A stretch of 64,000 bases of DNA from the NCBI GenBank assembly GCA_963811265.1, contig CAWEQS010000024.1, positions 1 to 64,000 on the forward strand, written 5' to 3'. The DNA comes from JAOUJD01 sp963811265 (lineage in GTDB: Bacteria > Pseudomonadota > Gammaproteobacteria > Burkholderiales > Burkholderiaceae_F). A program made the position numbers and the translations under genes. The notes beneath the pieces are model-generated. The model had not been told where the DNA came from. It saw only the letters and a list, made by a program, of their open reading frames with translations, and made no database searches. Below are positions 55,571 through 64,000 of the stretch, one piece after another (position 1 is the stretch's first letter; every line of letters starts with the position of its first letter).

Positions 55571-55819
55571 ATGAACGAACCTGCCGGATTGCCGCCGCTG
55601 CCTGACCACCTCTCGGTCGACCCGCGCAGTCCCCATTACAACGCCGCGGTCCTCGAGCACGAGATCGGCGTTCGCTTCAACGACCACGAGCGCTCGGACG
55701 TCGAGGAGTACTGCATCAGCGAAGGCTGGATCAAGGTCGCGGCGGGCAAGGCGCTCGACCGGCGCGGCCAGCCGCTGCTGCTGAAGCTCAAGGGCCGCGT
55801 CGAGGCCTACTACCGTTGA
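55571..55819 (+). CDS. DUF3297 family protein
   Basis: An 82-residue protein reading LPDHLSVDPRSPHYNAAVLE then DVEEYCISEGWIKVAAGKALDRRG, the DUF3297 pattern. Widely distributed among proteobacteria, often near redox genes; function not established. It has its own upstream region after the terminator. The 3' end overlaps the convergent lipase gene by 10 bases. Confidence 0.85.
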   Translation: MNEPAGLPPLPDHLSVDPRSPHYNAAVLEHEIGVRFNDHERSDVEEYCISEGWIKVAAGKALDRRGQPLLLKLKGRVEAYYR

Positions 55820-56784
55820 ACGTCCGCCCTGGCCGGCGCTCCGGTCGCGGGGCGCGGTGCGGGGCGCTCGACCACCTCGATCAGCTTGCGCAGCACCGCG
55901 TCGTTCGTGGTCATCGCGAGGTGGCCGGTCTTTTCGAACCACACCGCCTCGGCGCCGACGAGGACCTGGTTGTCACGCGGCACGATCAGGTTGTCGTGCT
56001 GGCTGGCGAAGCAGACGAACTCGACGGGTTCGTCGTCCTGCGCCAGCTGGCGGACGAACTCGCAGGCGTTGCGCATCTGGCGCGCGTTGGGACCGTGGCC
56101 GAGGGTCGCGAAGACGGTGCCGTGATGCGGGGTGTCGATCGTGACCACGCGCTGGACCGCGTGATGCCCGTGGCGGCGCAGGTAGCTGCGCGCGGCCAGC
56201 CCGCCCATGCTGTGGCAGACGAGGGTGATCCGTTCCGCGCCGGTGGCGCGCCGCAGATCCTCGACGGCGGCGTCAACGACCTCCGCATAGCGGTTGACCG
56301 GGGCGAACACCGGCTCGAGGTTGACGGTGGCGACGTTCCAGAGCGACGGGATCCCGTCCATCAGCCAGCGGCGCCAGGTCGCGCGGTTGCACATGTAGCC
56401 GTGGATCAGCAGCACGGCTGGACGCGACGCATCGCGCACCACCGGGCGCTCCGGGAAGTCGGCGCGCCACGCCTGGTCGATGTTGAACACCGTGAACGAT
56501 CGCCACGTCTCGCCCCACCACACGGCGACGAGTTCGAGGACGCCGATCCGCGCCACGGGCCGCCGGTCGATCAGCGCGCCGGTGACGAACTCGATGGCCA
56601 GGGGCACGCCGTGCACCGCGAAGGGCAGCAAGGCGGCCACGCCGATCGCGAGCCATCGATCCACGCCGGCCTGCAGCAGGCCGTGCGCCAGCGCCAGCGC
56701 CGCCAGCAGTTCGATGGCCGCGCCGATCCTCAGGTAGCGAGCGAGCATCTCAGCCTCGGCGCGCGCCGGCGTCGACGTCGACAT
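55810..56784 (-). CDS. Alpha/beta hydrolase, lipase/esterase-like, with N-terminal membrane segments
   Basis: A 324-residue protein. The first about 75 residues hold two hydrophobic helices (AAIELLAALALAHGLL; WLAIGVAALLPFAVHGVPLAIEF), which anchor the enzyme in the membrane. The catalytic domain has the oxyanion region LLIHGYMCNRATW, nucleophile CHSMGG, and the histidine candidate EKTGHLAM. Matches triacylglycerol-lipase/permease-like hydrolases. May act on storage lipids alongside the adjacent genes. Confidence 0.78.
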   Translation of the reverse strand: MSTSTPARAEAEMLARYLRIGAAIELLAALALAHGLLQAGVDRWLAIGVAALLPFAVHGVPLAIEFVTGALIDRRPVARIGVLELVAVWWGETWRSFTVFNIDQAWRADFPERPVVRDASRPAVLLIHGYMCNRATWRRWLMDGIPSLWNVATVNLEPVFAPVNRYAEVVDAAVEDLRRATGAERITLVCHSMGGLAARSYLRRHGHHAVQRVVTIDTPHHGTVFATLGHGPNARQMRNACEFVRQLAQDDEPVEFVCFASQHDNLIVPRDNQVLVGAEAVWFEKTGHLAMTTNDAVLRKLIEVVERPAPRPATGAPARADVQR

Positions 56785-58557
56785 GCTTGAAGAAGTCGCG
56801 CGCGTACGGGTGGCGGCGATAGCCGACCAGCCACGGATGCATCACGTCGTTGACGAACCGGTGCCCGTGCACCTTGTACGGCATGTACGTGACGAAGATG
56901 CGCTTGAGCTCGAACATCGCTGCCTCGCGCTCCGGCCCGTCCGGAGTCGTGCGCTGCAGTTCGTACAGGCGGTCGTACTCCTTGTTCACGAAGCGCGAGT
57001 AATTGGGTGCGCCTTTGTTGGGCCCGAACGCGACTGCGAAGAACGTGTCCGCATCCGGCGCGCTCGCGCTCCAGCCGAGCTGCCACATCATCAGCTTGCC
57101 GGCCCGCGCGTTCTTGGCGTTCTCCGGCCACTGGTTCACGCGGAACTCGATCCTGAGCCCGAGCGCGTTCATGTGGCGCTTCCAGACCTCGTTGAAGCGG
57201 CGGTCGAGCTGGCTCGACTCGCACGCCATCGAGAGCACGAGCGGGGAGCCGTCCGGGTGCTCGCGCCAGCCGTCGCCGTCGCGGTCCAGGTAGCCGTACG
57301 TGTCCAGCAGCGCCCGCGCCGCCCCGCGGTCGAAGCGGCTCATGTCGCTGCGGAAGCCGGGGTCGAAGCCGATGACGCCCGGCGGCACCGGCGACTGGGC
57401 CGGGACCATCGAATCGTTGCGGACCAGCCGGATCTCTTCGCCGATGTCGTACCCGAGGCTGATCGCCCGCCGCAGCGCGACCTTTTCCGGGGTGTACCCG
57501 CCGACGGTCGGGTCGTCCATGTTGAAGAGCGTGACGACGATGTCCGGGTTGATGATGCGATCGAGTTCGATGCCCTGTTTGGCCAGCGCCGGGGCCACCT
57601 TGCCCAAGGGCACGGCCTGGTTGATGAACTCGAGCGGCACGTTGACGCAGTCCTGCTCGCCGTTCAGGAACGACAGCCAGCGAGGTTGCGACTCGTTGAT
57701 GACCGAGAGTTCGACGCGATCCACCATCGGCAGCCGGCGGCCCTTGAGCTGCGCCGCGATCTCCTGCGCGCGAACGTCGGCGGCGGGCGGGCGGGCGTCG
57801 TACAGCTCTTCGCGGAAGTTCGGGTTGCGCTCGAGCACCATGAACGACGAGCGCTTCCACTGCGCCAGGACGAAGGGTCCGGTGCCGACCGGGTGCGCCA
57901 TCATGTCGTCGCCGTACATCTCCACCACTTCGCGCGCGACCGCGCCGAAGACGCGGCAGTCGGCGAGGTTGTGGATGAAGCGCGGCTCGGGTTCGGCCAG
58001 CCTGATCTGGAACGTGTACCGGTCGAGCGCCCGCAGGCCTTCGACTTCGCGGCTGTAGTCGAACTTGCCGCCGGCCTGCGCCTGCTTGCGCAGTTCGTCG
58101 AGTCCGAGCAGCTTCGAGTTGCCGAGCGACGAATACAGCGGGCTCTTCCAGCGCGGGTCGTAGATGCGCTTGGTCGAGTAGACGTGGTCTTGCGCCGTCA
58201 GCTCGCGCTTCTGTCCCTTGAAGGCCGGATCGTCCTGGAAGAAGATGCCCGGCCGGAGTCGGACGGTGAACGTGCGGAAGTCGCTCGACACCTCGGGCAT
58301 CGCGGCCGCCGTGCGGGGACGCAGTTCGGCGGGCCGTGCGAGGAAGTCGTACTGCAGCGGCGACTCGATGATGTTGGAAACGACGTAGTTCGAGTAGAGA
58401 TCGGAGATCTGCGCCGGGTCGAAGCCGGTCTCGGCGGCGTTGAACGCCCAGCGGAAGGTTCGCTTGCCCTGGGCTGCGCTCGGCGCGGACGGCCAGGCCG
58501 GTCGGCCGCGGTCGCCGCGAGCGCGGCGCTGCCGTGCAGGAAACCGCGCCGCCTCAC
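56750..58557 (-). CDS. Peptide-type ABC substrate-binding protein 3 (DppA/OppA family), one frameshift
   Basis: About 600 residues of SBP family 5: KRTFRWAFNAAETGFDPAQI, MPEVSSDFRTFTVRLRPGIFF, HPVGTGPFVLAQW, IRLVRNDSMVPAQSPVPPGV. It begins at a GTG (58557) with a twin-arginine leader RRRGFLHGSAALAATAAD; the frame then breaks near 58495. The start overlaps a TGA of the preceding gene as GTGA. Binds peptides or other cationic ligands in the periplasm; the ligand is not evident. Third of three tandem paralogues. Confidence 0.8.
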
Positions 58558-60384
58558 TTCCTGCCTCGCCTTCGCCTGCTCCGCGGTGTCGATGTCGACG
58601 TACGCCCACCAGTCGTGCCAGTACGGCGGTCGCCGGTAGCCGATCAGCCAGGGCCAGGCGAGGTCGGTGTGCATCCGGTGCACGCCGTTCTTGTACGGCG
58701 CGTAGACGACGCAGGATCTTCTTGGCCTGCGCGAACAGGTCGAGCCGCTCCGGGCCGTCCGGCAGCACGCGCATCGTGTCGTAGATCTGGTCGTACTCGG
58801 CGTTCTTGAAGCGCGACAGGTTCTGGCCGCCCAGGTGGCCGCTGAATCCGCGGTCGAACGAGGGCCCGCCATCGGGCGACGGCCGCGGAGATGGCCGACG
58901 CGCCACACCATCAGCTTGCCGGCGCGCGCGTTCTTCAGGTTCTCGGGCCACTTGGCCGGCTTGAACACCGCCTTCACGCCGAGGTTGGCCATGTCCTTGC
59001 GCATGCAGTTCGTCGAGCTGGCGCGACTGCTGGTCGGGCTGCGTGGCGACCTCGATCACGAGCGGCGAGCCATCGGGCAGGTCGCGCCAGCCGTCGCCGT
59101 CCTTGTCGACGTAGCCGTACATGTCGAGCAGCGCCTTGGCCTTCGCCAGGCTGTACTCGGAGTTCTCGCTCTTGTAGCGCGGGTCGTAGCCGAAGGTGTT
59201 CGGCATCAGCGGCGACTGCGCCGGGATCGCCTGTCCCTTGCGGGCCAGCCGGATCTCCTTGTCGGTGTCGGACCGCGAGGTTCAGCGCGCGGCGCAGCGC
59301 CACCTTGTCCGGCGTGTAGCCGCCGATCACCGGGTTGTCCATGTTGTACACGGTCAACGTCACGTCGGACGCCAGCGAGCGGAAGACCTGCATGTCCTGC
59401 TTCGCGAGGTTCGGCGCGAGCTTGCCGTTCGGCACCGCGATCGGCACGAACTCGGCGGCCAGCCGCTCCATGAAGTCCTGCTGCCGGTTCAGGAACGACA
59501 GCCAGCGCGGCTGCTGCTCCTCGATGATCGAGATCTCGACGCGGTCGATCATCGGCAGCTTGCGGCCCTTGAAGCGCGCGGCGAGCGCCTGCCCCTCGGC
59601 GTCGTCCGCGTTCGGCTCGGCATCGTAGGTGCGCTCGCGGTAGTTCGGATTGCGCTCGAGCACGATCTTCGAGTTGCGGCGCCACTCGACGAGGCGGAAG
59701 GGGCCGGTGCCGACCGGATGGCCCATCATCGTCGTCGCCGTAGGCCTCGACCACTTCGCGCGCGACCGCGCCAAACAGGTCGCCTCCGGCGATGCGTCTG
59801 GAGGAAGCGCGGCTGCGGCTGCTCGAACCTGAACTGGATCGTGTAGCGGTCGAGCGCGCGCAGTCCCTCGACCTCGCGGTCGTAGTCGAAGGGCTTCTTC
59901 TCGCTTCAGCGCGGCCTCGCGCAAGGCGGCCATGCCGACGATCTTCAGCTCGTTGAGGCTCGCGAAGGCGGGCGCCTTCCAGCGCGGATCGAAGAACCGC
60001 TTCATCGCGTAGACGTAGTCCTGCGGCGACCAGTTCGCGCTTCTTCCCGTTGAACGCGGGATCGTCGGCGAAGTAGATGCCGGGCTGGATCTTCACCGTC
60101 CAGACGCGGAAGTCCGGCGACACCTCCGGCATTCCGACCGCCGTGTTCGGCTTGATCTTGAACGGGCGCGCCAGGTGGTCGTACGTGTAGAGGCCGTCGA
60201 AGATGTTCGCGGTGACCGTGCGCGAGTACAGATCGGACAGCTGCACGGTGTCGAAGCCGGTCTCGGCGATCGGGAACGCGTACCGCAGCACCTTCTTCGC
60301 TTCGCCCTGGGCGGCGGCCGCGGAGGCGATCAGGAGCGTCGTGCAGAGCAGGGCGACGCGGCGCAGGAAGGAGGACGTGGTCAT
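58554..60384 (-). pseudogene. Peptide-type ABC substrate-binding protein 2, many frameshifts
   Basis: A clear family 5 SBP (VLRYAFPIAETGFDTVQLSD, HPVGTGPFRLVEW, NPVIGGYTPDKVALRRALNLA, WPENLKNARAGKLMVWRVG) with a Sec signal peptide at the start (MTTSSFLRRVALLCTTLLIASAAAAQ). At least six frame changes are needed, near 60030, 59905, 59790, 59730, 59275, 59010, 58885 and 58700. This is the most broken gene of the window and could be a true pseudogene or a poorly covered repeat collapsed between paralogues. The ATG at 60384 overlaps the stop of the preceding SBP as ATGA. Confidence 0.65.
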
Positions 60385-62243
60385 GTGAGTGGTCCGGGCC
60401 CGCAGTTCAGGGTCGATGTCGATGTACTTCCAGAAGTCGCGCATGAACGGGTGGCGCCGGAAGCCGATCACCCACGGGTGATAGACGGCGGTCTCGATGC
60501 GGTGACCGAGGAACTTGTACGGCGCGTAGGCGGCGAAGAGCCGCTTGGCCTCGTGGAAAAGGGCGTCGCGCTCCGCGCCGTCGGACATCGTGCGCTGCTG
60601 CGCGTACAGCCGGTTGAACGCAGGCAGGTCGAAGCGCGCGTGGTTGGCCTGGCCCTTGTTGGGGCCGTAGCCGAGCGCGAGGAAGGTGTCGCCGTCCGGC
60701 TGCGCGGCCACCCAGCCGACTCGCCACATCATCAGCTTGCCCGCGCGGGAGTTCTTCAGGTTCTCGGGCCACTTGGCCGGCTTGAAGTCGATCTGCAGGC
60801 CGACCGCGGTCATGCTCCGCTTCCAGATCTCGTCGAGCTGGCGCGACAACTGGTCCGGCTGGGTCGCCATTTCGAGCTTCAGCGGCGAGCCGTCGGGCAA
60901 TTCGCGCCAGCCGTCGCCGTTGCGATCGGTGTAGCCGAACGCGTCCAGCAGCGCCTTGGCGCGCGCCGGGCTGTACTCGCTCATCTCGCTTCGGAACGCC
61001 GGGTCGTAGCCGGCGGTGAGCGGCGCCACCGGGGATTGCGACGGGATCGACTGGCCCTTGCGCACCAGCCGGATCTCGTCGTCAGCCGCGTAGGCGAGGC
61101 CGACCGCGCGGCGCAGCGCAACCTTCTCCGGCGTGTAGCCGCCGACCAGCGGGTGCTCCATGTTGAACAGCGCCATGTCGACGTTGGCGCGCGGCGCGCG
61201 GTCCATCTGGATCGAGCGCCGCTGCAGGTTGGGCGCGAGCTGGCCGTTCGGGATGACCAGGTTCGCGAGGTCGTATGGCAGTTCGTCGACGAGGTCGTGC
61301 TCGGTGTTCAGGAAAGCGAGCCAGCGCGGCTGGTTTTCCTCGACGATGTAGACCTCGACGCGGTCCACCAGCGGCAGCTTGCGGCCGCGCAGCTGCGCGG
61401 CCATCGCCTCGCCGATGGCGTCGCCCGCGGTCGGCTGCGGCTCGTAGACATCGTCGCGGTAGCCGGGATTGCGCTCGAGCACCATGCGCGACGAGCGTCG
61501 CCAGTCGGTGAGCCGGAACGGGCCGGTGCCGACCGGGATTGCCCGAGGAGCTGCTTGTCGTCGTACATCTCCGCGACCTCGCGCGCGACCGCGCCGAGGA
61601 ACGAGTTGTCCGCGAGGTAGAGGTGGAAGCGCGGGCTCGGCTCGCCGAGCCGCAGCTGGAACGTGTAGCGGTCGAGCGCGCGCACGCCTTCGACCTCGCG
61701 GTCGATGTCGAACTTCGCGCCCTTCAGCGCGGCGGCACGGATCTCGTTCATGCCGAGCAGCTTCGCGTTCTCGAGCAGGTACACGCGCGGGCTCTTCAGC
61801 TTCGGGTCGTAGATGCGCTTGATCGAATAGACGTAGTCCTGGGCGATGAGTTCGCGCCGCTTGCCCTGGAAGGCGGGGTGGTCCTGGAAGAAGATCCCGG
61901 GGCGCAGGCGGATCGTCAGCGTGCGGAAGTCGTCCGACACCTCGGGCAGCGCTACCGCGGTGTTGGGGACGATCTTCGCCGGCCGCGCGAGGAAGTCGTA
62001 CGTCAGCGGCGCATCGAAGATGTTCGCGATGACCGTGCTGGAGTAGAGATCGTTGACCTGCGCGGGATCGAAGCCGGTCTCGGCCACGCGGAACGCGTAG
62101 CGGAGCACCTTCTGTCCTGCGGCCGGCCGGTCCGGCGTTGCCTGCGTGGTCTGGGCGTGGACCGTGGCACCCGCGAGCGCAGGCAGCGCCACGAGGGTTT
62201 TCGACAATGCGCGTCGGCTTTTCGATACGCGTTCGATCGTCAC
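60381..62243 (-). CDS. Peptide-type ABC substrate-binding protein 1, frameshifted
   Basis: A family 5 binding protein of about 620 residues. A Tat-like leader SKSRRALSKTLVALPALAGA starts at the GTG 62243. The mature part follows with VLRYAFRVAETGFDPAQVND, MPEV-like LPEVSDDFRTLTIRLRPGIFF and the C-terminal half RKLPLVDRVEVYIVEENQPRW ... FKPAKWPENLKNSRAGKLMMW. One frame change near 61545 and another near the 3' end, since the visible frame runs without a stop into the next gene. Divergent from the permease genes it probably serves. Confidence 0.78.
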
Positions 62244-62353
62244 GAGTGTGTCGGTCGCAGGTTGGTTTGAATCCAGAGGCCCGGACGGCATAATCCGCGC
62301 TTTCGCGCTTCGGGCGGCTGTCTCGACGCGGACTCGAGAGGACGGCAGCCCGC

Positions 62354-63292
62354 GTGGCCGCATATATCTTACGCAGACTGTGGCAGATGATCCCGACGCT
62401 GGCGGGCGTCATCCTGTTCGTCTTCTTCCTGTTCAAGTTCTTCGGCGGCGATCCCGCCGAAATCCTGGGTGGACTGCTGGCCACGCCGGAACAGATCCAG
62501 TCGATTCGACAGCAACTCGGCCTGAACGATCCCTGGTACGTCCAGCTCTGGATCTTCGTGAAGTCGATCTTCACGCTCAACTGGGGCAACAGCTGGGCGA
62601 CCGGCGAGGCGATCAGCAACATCTTCCGCACGCGCCTGCCGGCGACGCTGACGGTGATGCTGCCGATCCTGATCCTCGAGACGCTGCTGGCGATTGTCGC
62701 GGCGATGGCGGTGGCCTACGTGCGCGGCACGCTGACCGACCGCGCCATCATGGTCATCACGACGGTCGCGCTGTCGATCTCGTTCCTCGTCTACATCATC
62801 GTCGGCCAGTGGCTGTTCGGCTTCTACCTCGGCTGGTTCCCGGTGCAGGGCTGGAGCGACAGCTTCTGGACCAACCTGACGCACTACGCGGTGCTGCCGA
62901 TCATCCTCGCGGTGTTCGTTTCGCTTGCGCCGTACACGCGGCTGTACCGCAGCTTCTTCCTGGACGAGATCAACCAGGACTACGTCCGAACCGCGCGTGC
63001 GAAGGGCGTCGGCGAGAACCGAGTCCTCTTCGTGCACGTCCTGCGCAACGCGATGATCCCGGTGCTCACTAACATCTCGTTGCAGCTCCCGGGCGTGTTC
63101 ATCGGTTCGTTCCTGATCGAGACCTTCTTCTCGATACCGGGCCTCGGCCGCGAAGTACTGCTGGCCGTCAACCGCAGCGACTATCCGGTGATCCAGGCGA
63201 TGACGGTGTACCTCGCGGTGCTGACGATGATCATCAACCTCACCGCCGACATCCTGTACCGCGCCGTCGACCCGCGCGTGGTGCTGAAGTGA
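62354..63292 (+). CDS. Peptide-type ABC transporter permease DppB/OppB
   Basis: A 312-residue inner-membrane permease with six helices. It starts at the GTG 62354 (MAAYILRRLWQMIPTLAGVI, the standard DppB start) with GAGAGGA upstream. The coupling motif is RSFFLDEINQDYVRTARAKGVGENRV, and GVFIGSFLIETFFSIPGLGREVL follows. Divergent from SBP1. Partner permease follows seven bases later. Confidence 0.92.
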   Translation: MAAYILRRLWQMIPTLAGVILFVFFLFKFFGGDPAEILGGLLATPEQIQSIRQQLGLNDPWYVQLWIFVKSIFTLNWGNSWATGEAISNIFRTRLPATLTVMLPILILETLLAIVAAMAVAYVRGTLTDRAIMVITTVALSISFLVYIIVGQWLFGFYLGWFPVQGWSDSFWTNLTHYAVLPIILAVFVSLAPYTRLYRSFFLDEINQDYVRTARAKGVGENRVLFVHVLRNAMIPVLTNISLQLPGVFIGSFLIETFFSIPGLGREVLLAVNRSDYPVIQAMTVYLAVLTMIINLTADILYRAVDPRVVLK

Positions 63293-63299
63293 GGCTCGC

Positions 63300-64000
63300 G
63301 TGAACGCCGCCGTCGAAGCCTACAAGCTGCCTCCCGAACCTGACCGCTCGCGCGGCGTGTGGGCCACGGCGTGGCGGCGCCTGAAGGGCGACCGCGTCGG
63401 CATGGTGTCGCTTGCCGTCGTCGCGGTGTTCGTGCTGATGATCCTGCTGTCGTCCGTCGGCCTGGTCGCGCGCGACTGGCAGAAGGAAGTCGCGGTGCCC
63501 GACGCGCCGCCGACCTTCATGGGCCCGAAGGCGAAGCAGACCGGCACCGATCCGCTCGCCGACGCGGTGTCGAAGGACGCGAAGCCGGTCGACCTGTCCG
63601 ACATCGACCCGCTCGCGCCCAAGTACGACGAGTGGAAGGAGCGGGCGGCGAAGATCCAGGTCAGCGAGTCGCCGCGGGCCGAGACTCTTCCGTTCGGCGC
63701 CGACCGCCTCGGGCGCAACGTGCTCGACAAGGCGGTCAAGGGCGCCGAGATCTCGATCTTCGTCGGCCTCTTCGCCGCCGTGCTCGCCACCATCATCGGC
63801 ACGATCCTCGGCGCGCTGTCGGGGTATGTCGGCGGCAAGGTCGGCGACTTCCTCGAGTGGGTCTACAACGTCTTCACTTCGATCCCGGACATCCTGCTGA
63901 TCTTCGCGTTCGCGGCGGTGCTCGGGCGCGGAATCGGCACGGTGATCCTGATCCTCGGCCTCGTCGGCTGGACCGGCATGTACCGGCTGGTGCGTGCCGA
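63300..64000 (+). CDS. Peptide-type ABC transporter permease DppC/OppC, partial at window end
   Basis: At least 233 residues visible of a DppC-like permease, cut by the window edge. The N-terminal motif WRRLKGDRVGMVSLAVVAVF is typical. An unusually long periplasmic loop (about residues 55-125, WQKEVAVPDAPPTFMGPKAKQ...) precedes PFGADRLGRNVLDKAVKGAEIS, and the pore motif FTSIPDILLIFAFA follows. The GTG start at 63300 lies eight bases past the dppB-like stop. Confidence 0.88.
   Translation, partial: MNAAVEAYKLPPEPDRSRGVWATAWRRLKGDRVGMVSLAVVAVFVLMILLSSVGLVARDWQKEVAVPDAPPTFMGPKAKQTGTDPLADAVSKDAKPVDLSDIDPLAPKYDEWKERAAKIQVSESPRAETLPFGADRLGRNVLDKAVKGAEISIFVGLFAAVLATIIGTILGALSGYVGGKVGDFLEWVYNVFTSIPDILLIFAFAAVLGRGIGTVILILGLVGWTGMYRLVRA

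Noticed and set aside
1..64000. CRISPR arrays, rRNA, or prophage genes
   Set aside because: No regularly spaced repeats, conserved rRNA segments or phage structural motifs were found.

Overview
The window is high-GC DNA from an aerobic or microaerophilic, probably beta-proteobacterial (Burkholderiales- or Rhodocyclales-like) organism. The signs are a hydrogenase small subunit that closely follows the Cupriavidus necator HoxK pattern, a phasin-like protein, a Liv-type ABC operon, betaproteobacterial-style hybrid kinase/LuxR regulator pairs, and FNR-type operators. About a third of the genes read only after one or more single-base frame corrections. Several breaks sit at short homopolymers, and one gene has lost about 100 codons around a 14-C tract. 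I read most of these as uncorrected assembly or sequencing indels and annotate across them, giving the approximate break positions.

Layout. 1-5.9 kb: the 3' end of a urea-transporter-like gene, a type Vd patatin autotransporter, a broken HI0933-family flavoprotein, a DUF2087-TadA fusion and an LD-carboxypeptidase. 5.9-10.5 kb (minus): a complete branched-chain-type ABC operon (SBP, livH, livM, livG, livF). 10.7-16.9 kb: a membrane hybrid histidine kinase facing a NarL-type regulator, purT, a damaged multiheme cytochrome, two near-duplicate small cytochromes c and a RatA/COQ10-like protein. 16.9-25.0 kb (minus): a nine-gene V/A-type ATPase operon with a 21-codon micro-ORF overlapping both ntpB and ntpD. 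25.1-42.9 kb (minus): a complete O2-tolerant group 1d uptake [NiFe] hydrogenase locus. This holds hupSLC, an orphan HigA antitoxin, then hupD-F-G-H-I(rubredoxin)-J-K, hypA-B-F-C-D-E and hypX. A plus-strand hemN-like radical SAM gene is inserted between the two halves.

43-50 kb: a cyclic-nucleotide-binding protein without a DNA-binding domain, an SDR/DUF2867 protein, a CBS-domain protein, and a three-gene signalling operon (response regulator, soluble hybrid kinase, HD-GYP). 50-57 kb: a TPR protein, a TetR regulator, a patatin phospholipase, a phasin-like protein, an alcohol-forming fatty acyl-CoA reductase of the Maqu_2507 type, DUF3297 and a lipase-like hydrolase. Together these suggest storage or neutral lipid metabolism. 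57-64 kb: three tandem paralogous peptide-type substrate-binding proteins divergent from a DppB/DppC permease pair that runs off the end.

The strongest new signal is regulatory. FNR/ANR-type 14-mers of the form TTGA-N6-TCAA lie upstream of hupS, between hupD and the hemN-like gene, and upstream of the CBS gene. The CBS site sits at exactly class II promoter spacing from a -10-like element. The two intergenic regions that bracket the hydrogenase structural genes also each carry the same perfect 19-bp palindrome, TGTAAC-N7-GTTACA. No hoxA/hoxJ/hoxBC-type H2 sensor is present in the window, so hydrogenase expression here is probably tied to O2 or redox and to an unknown palindrome-binding factor.
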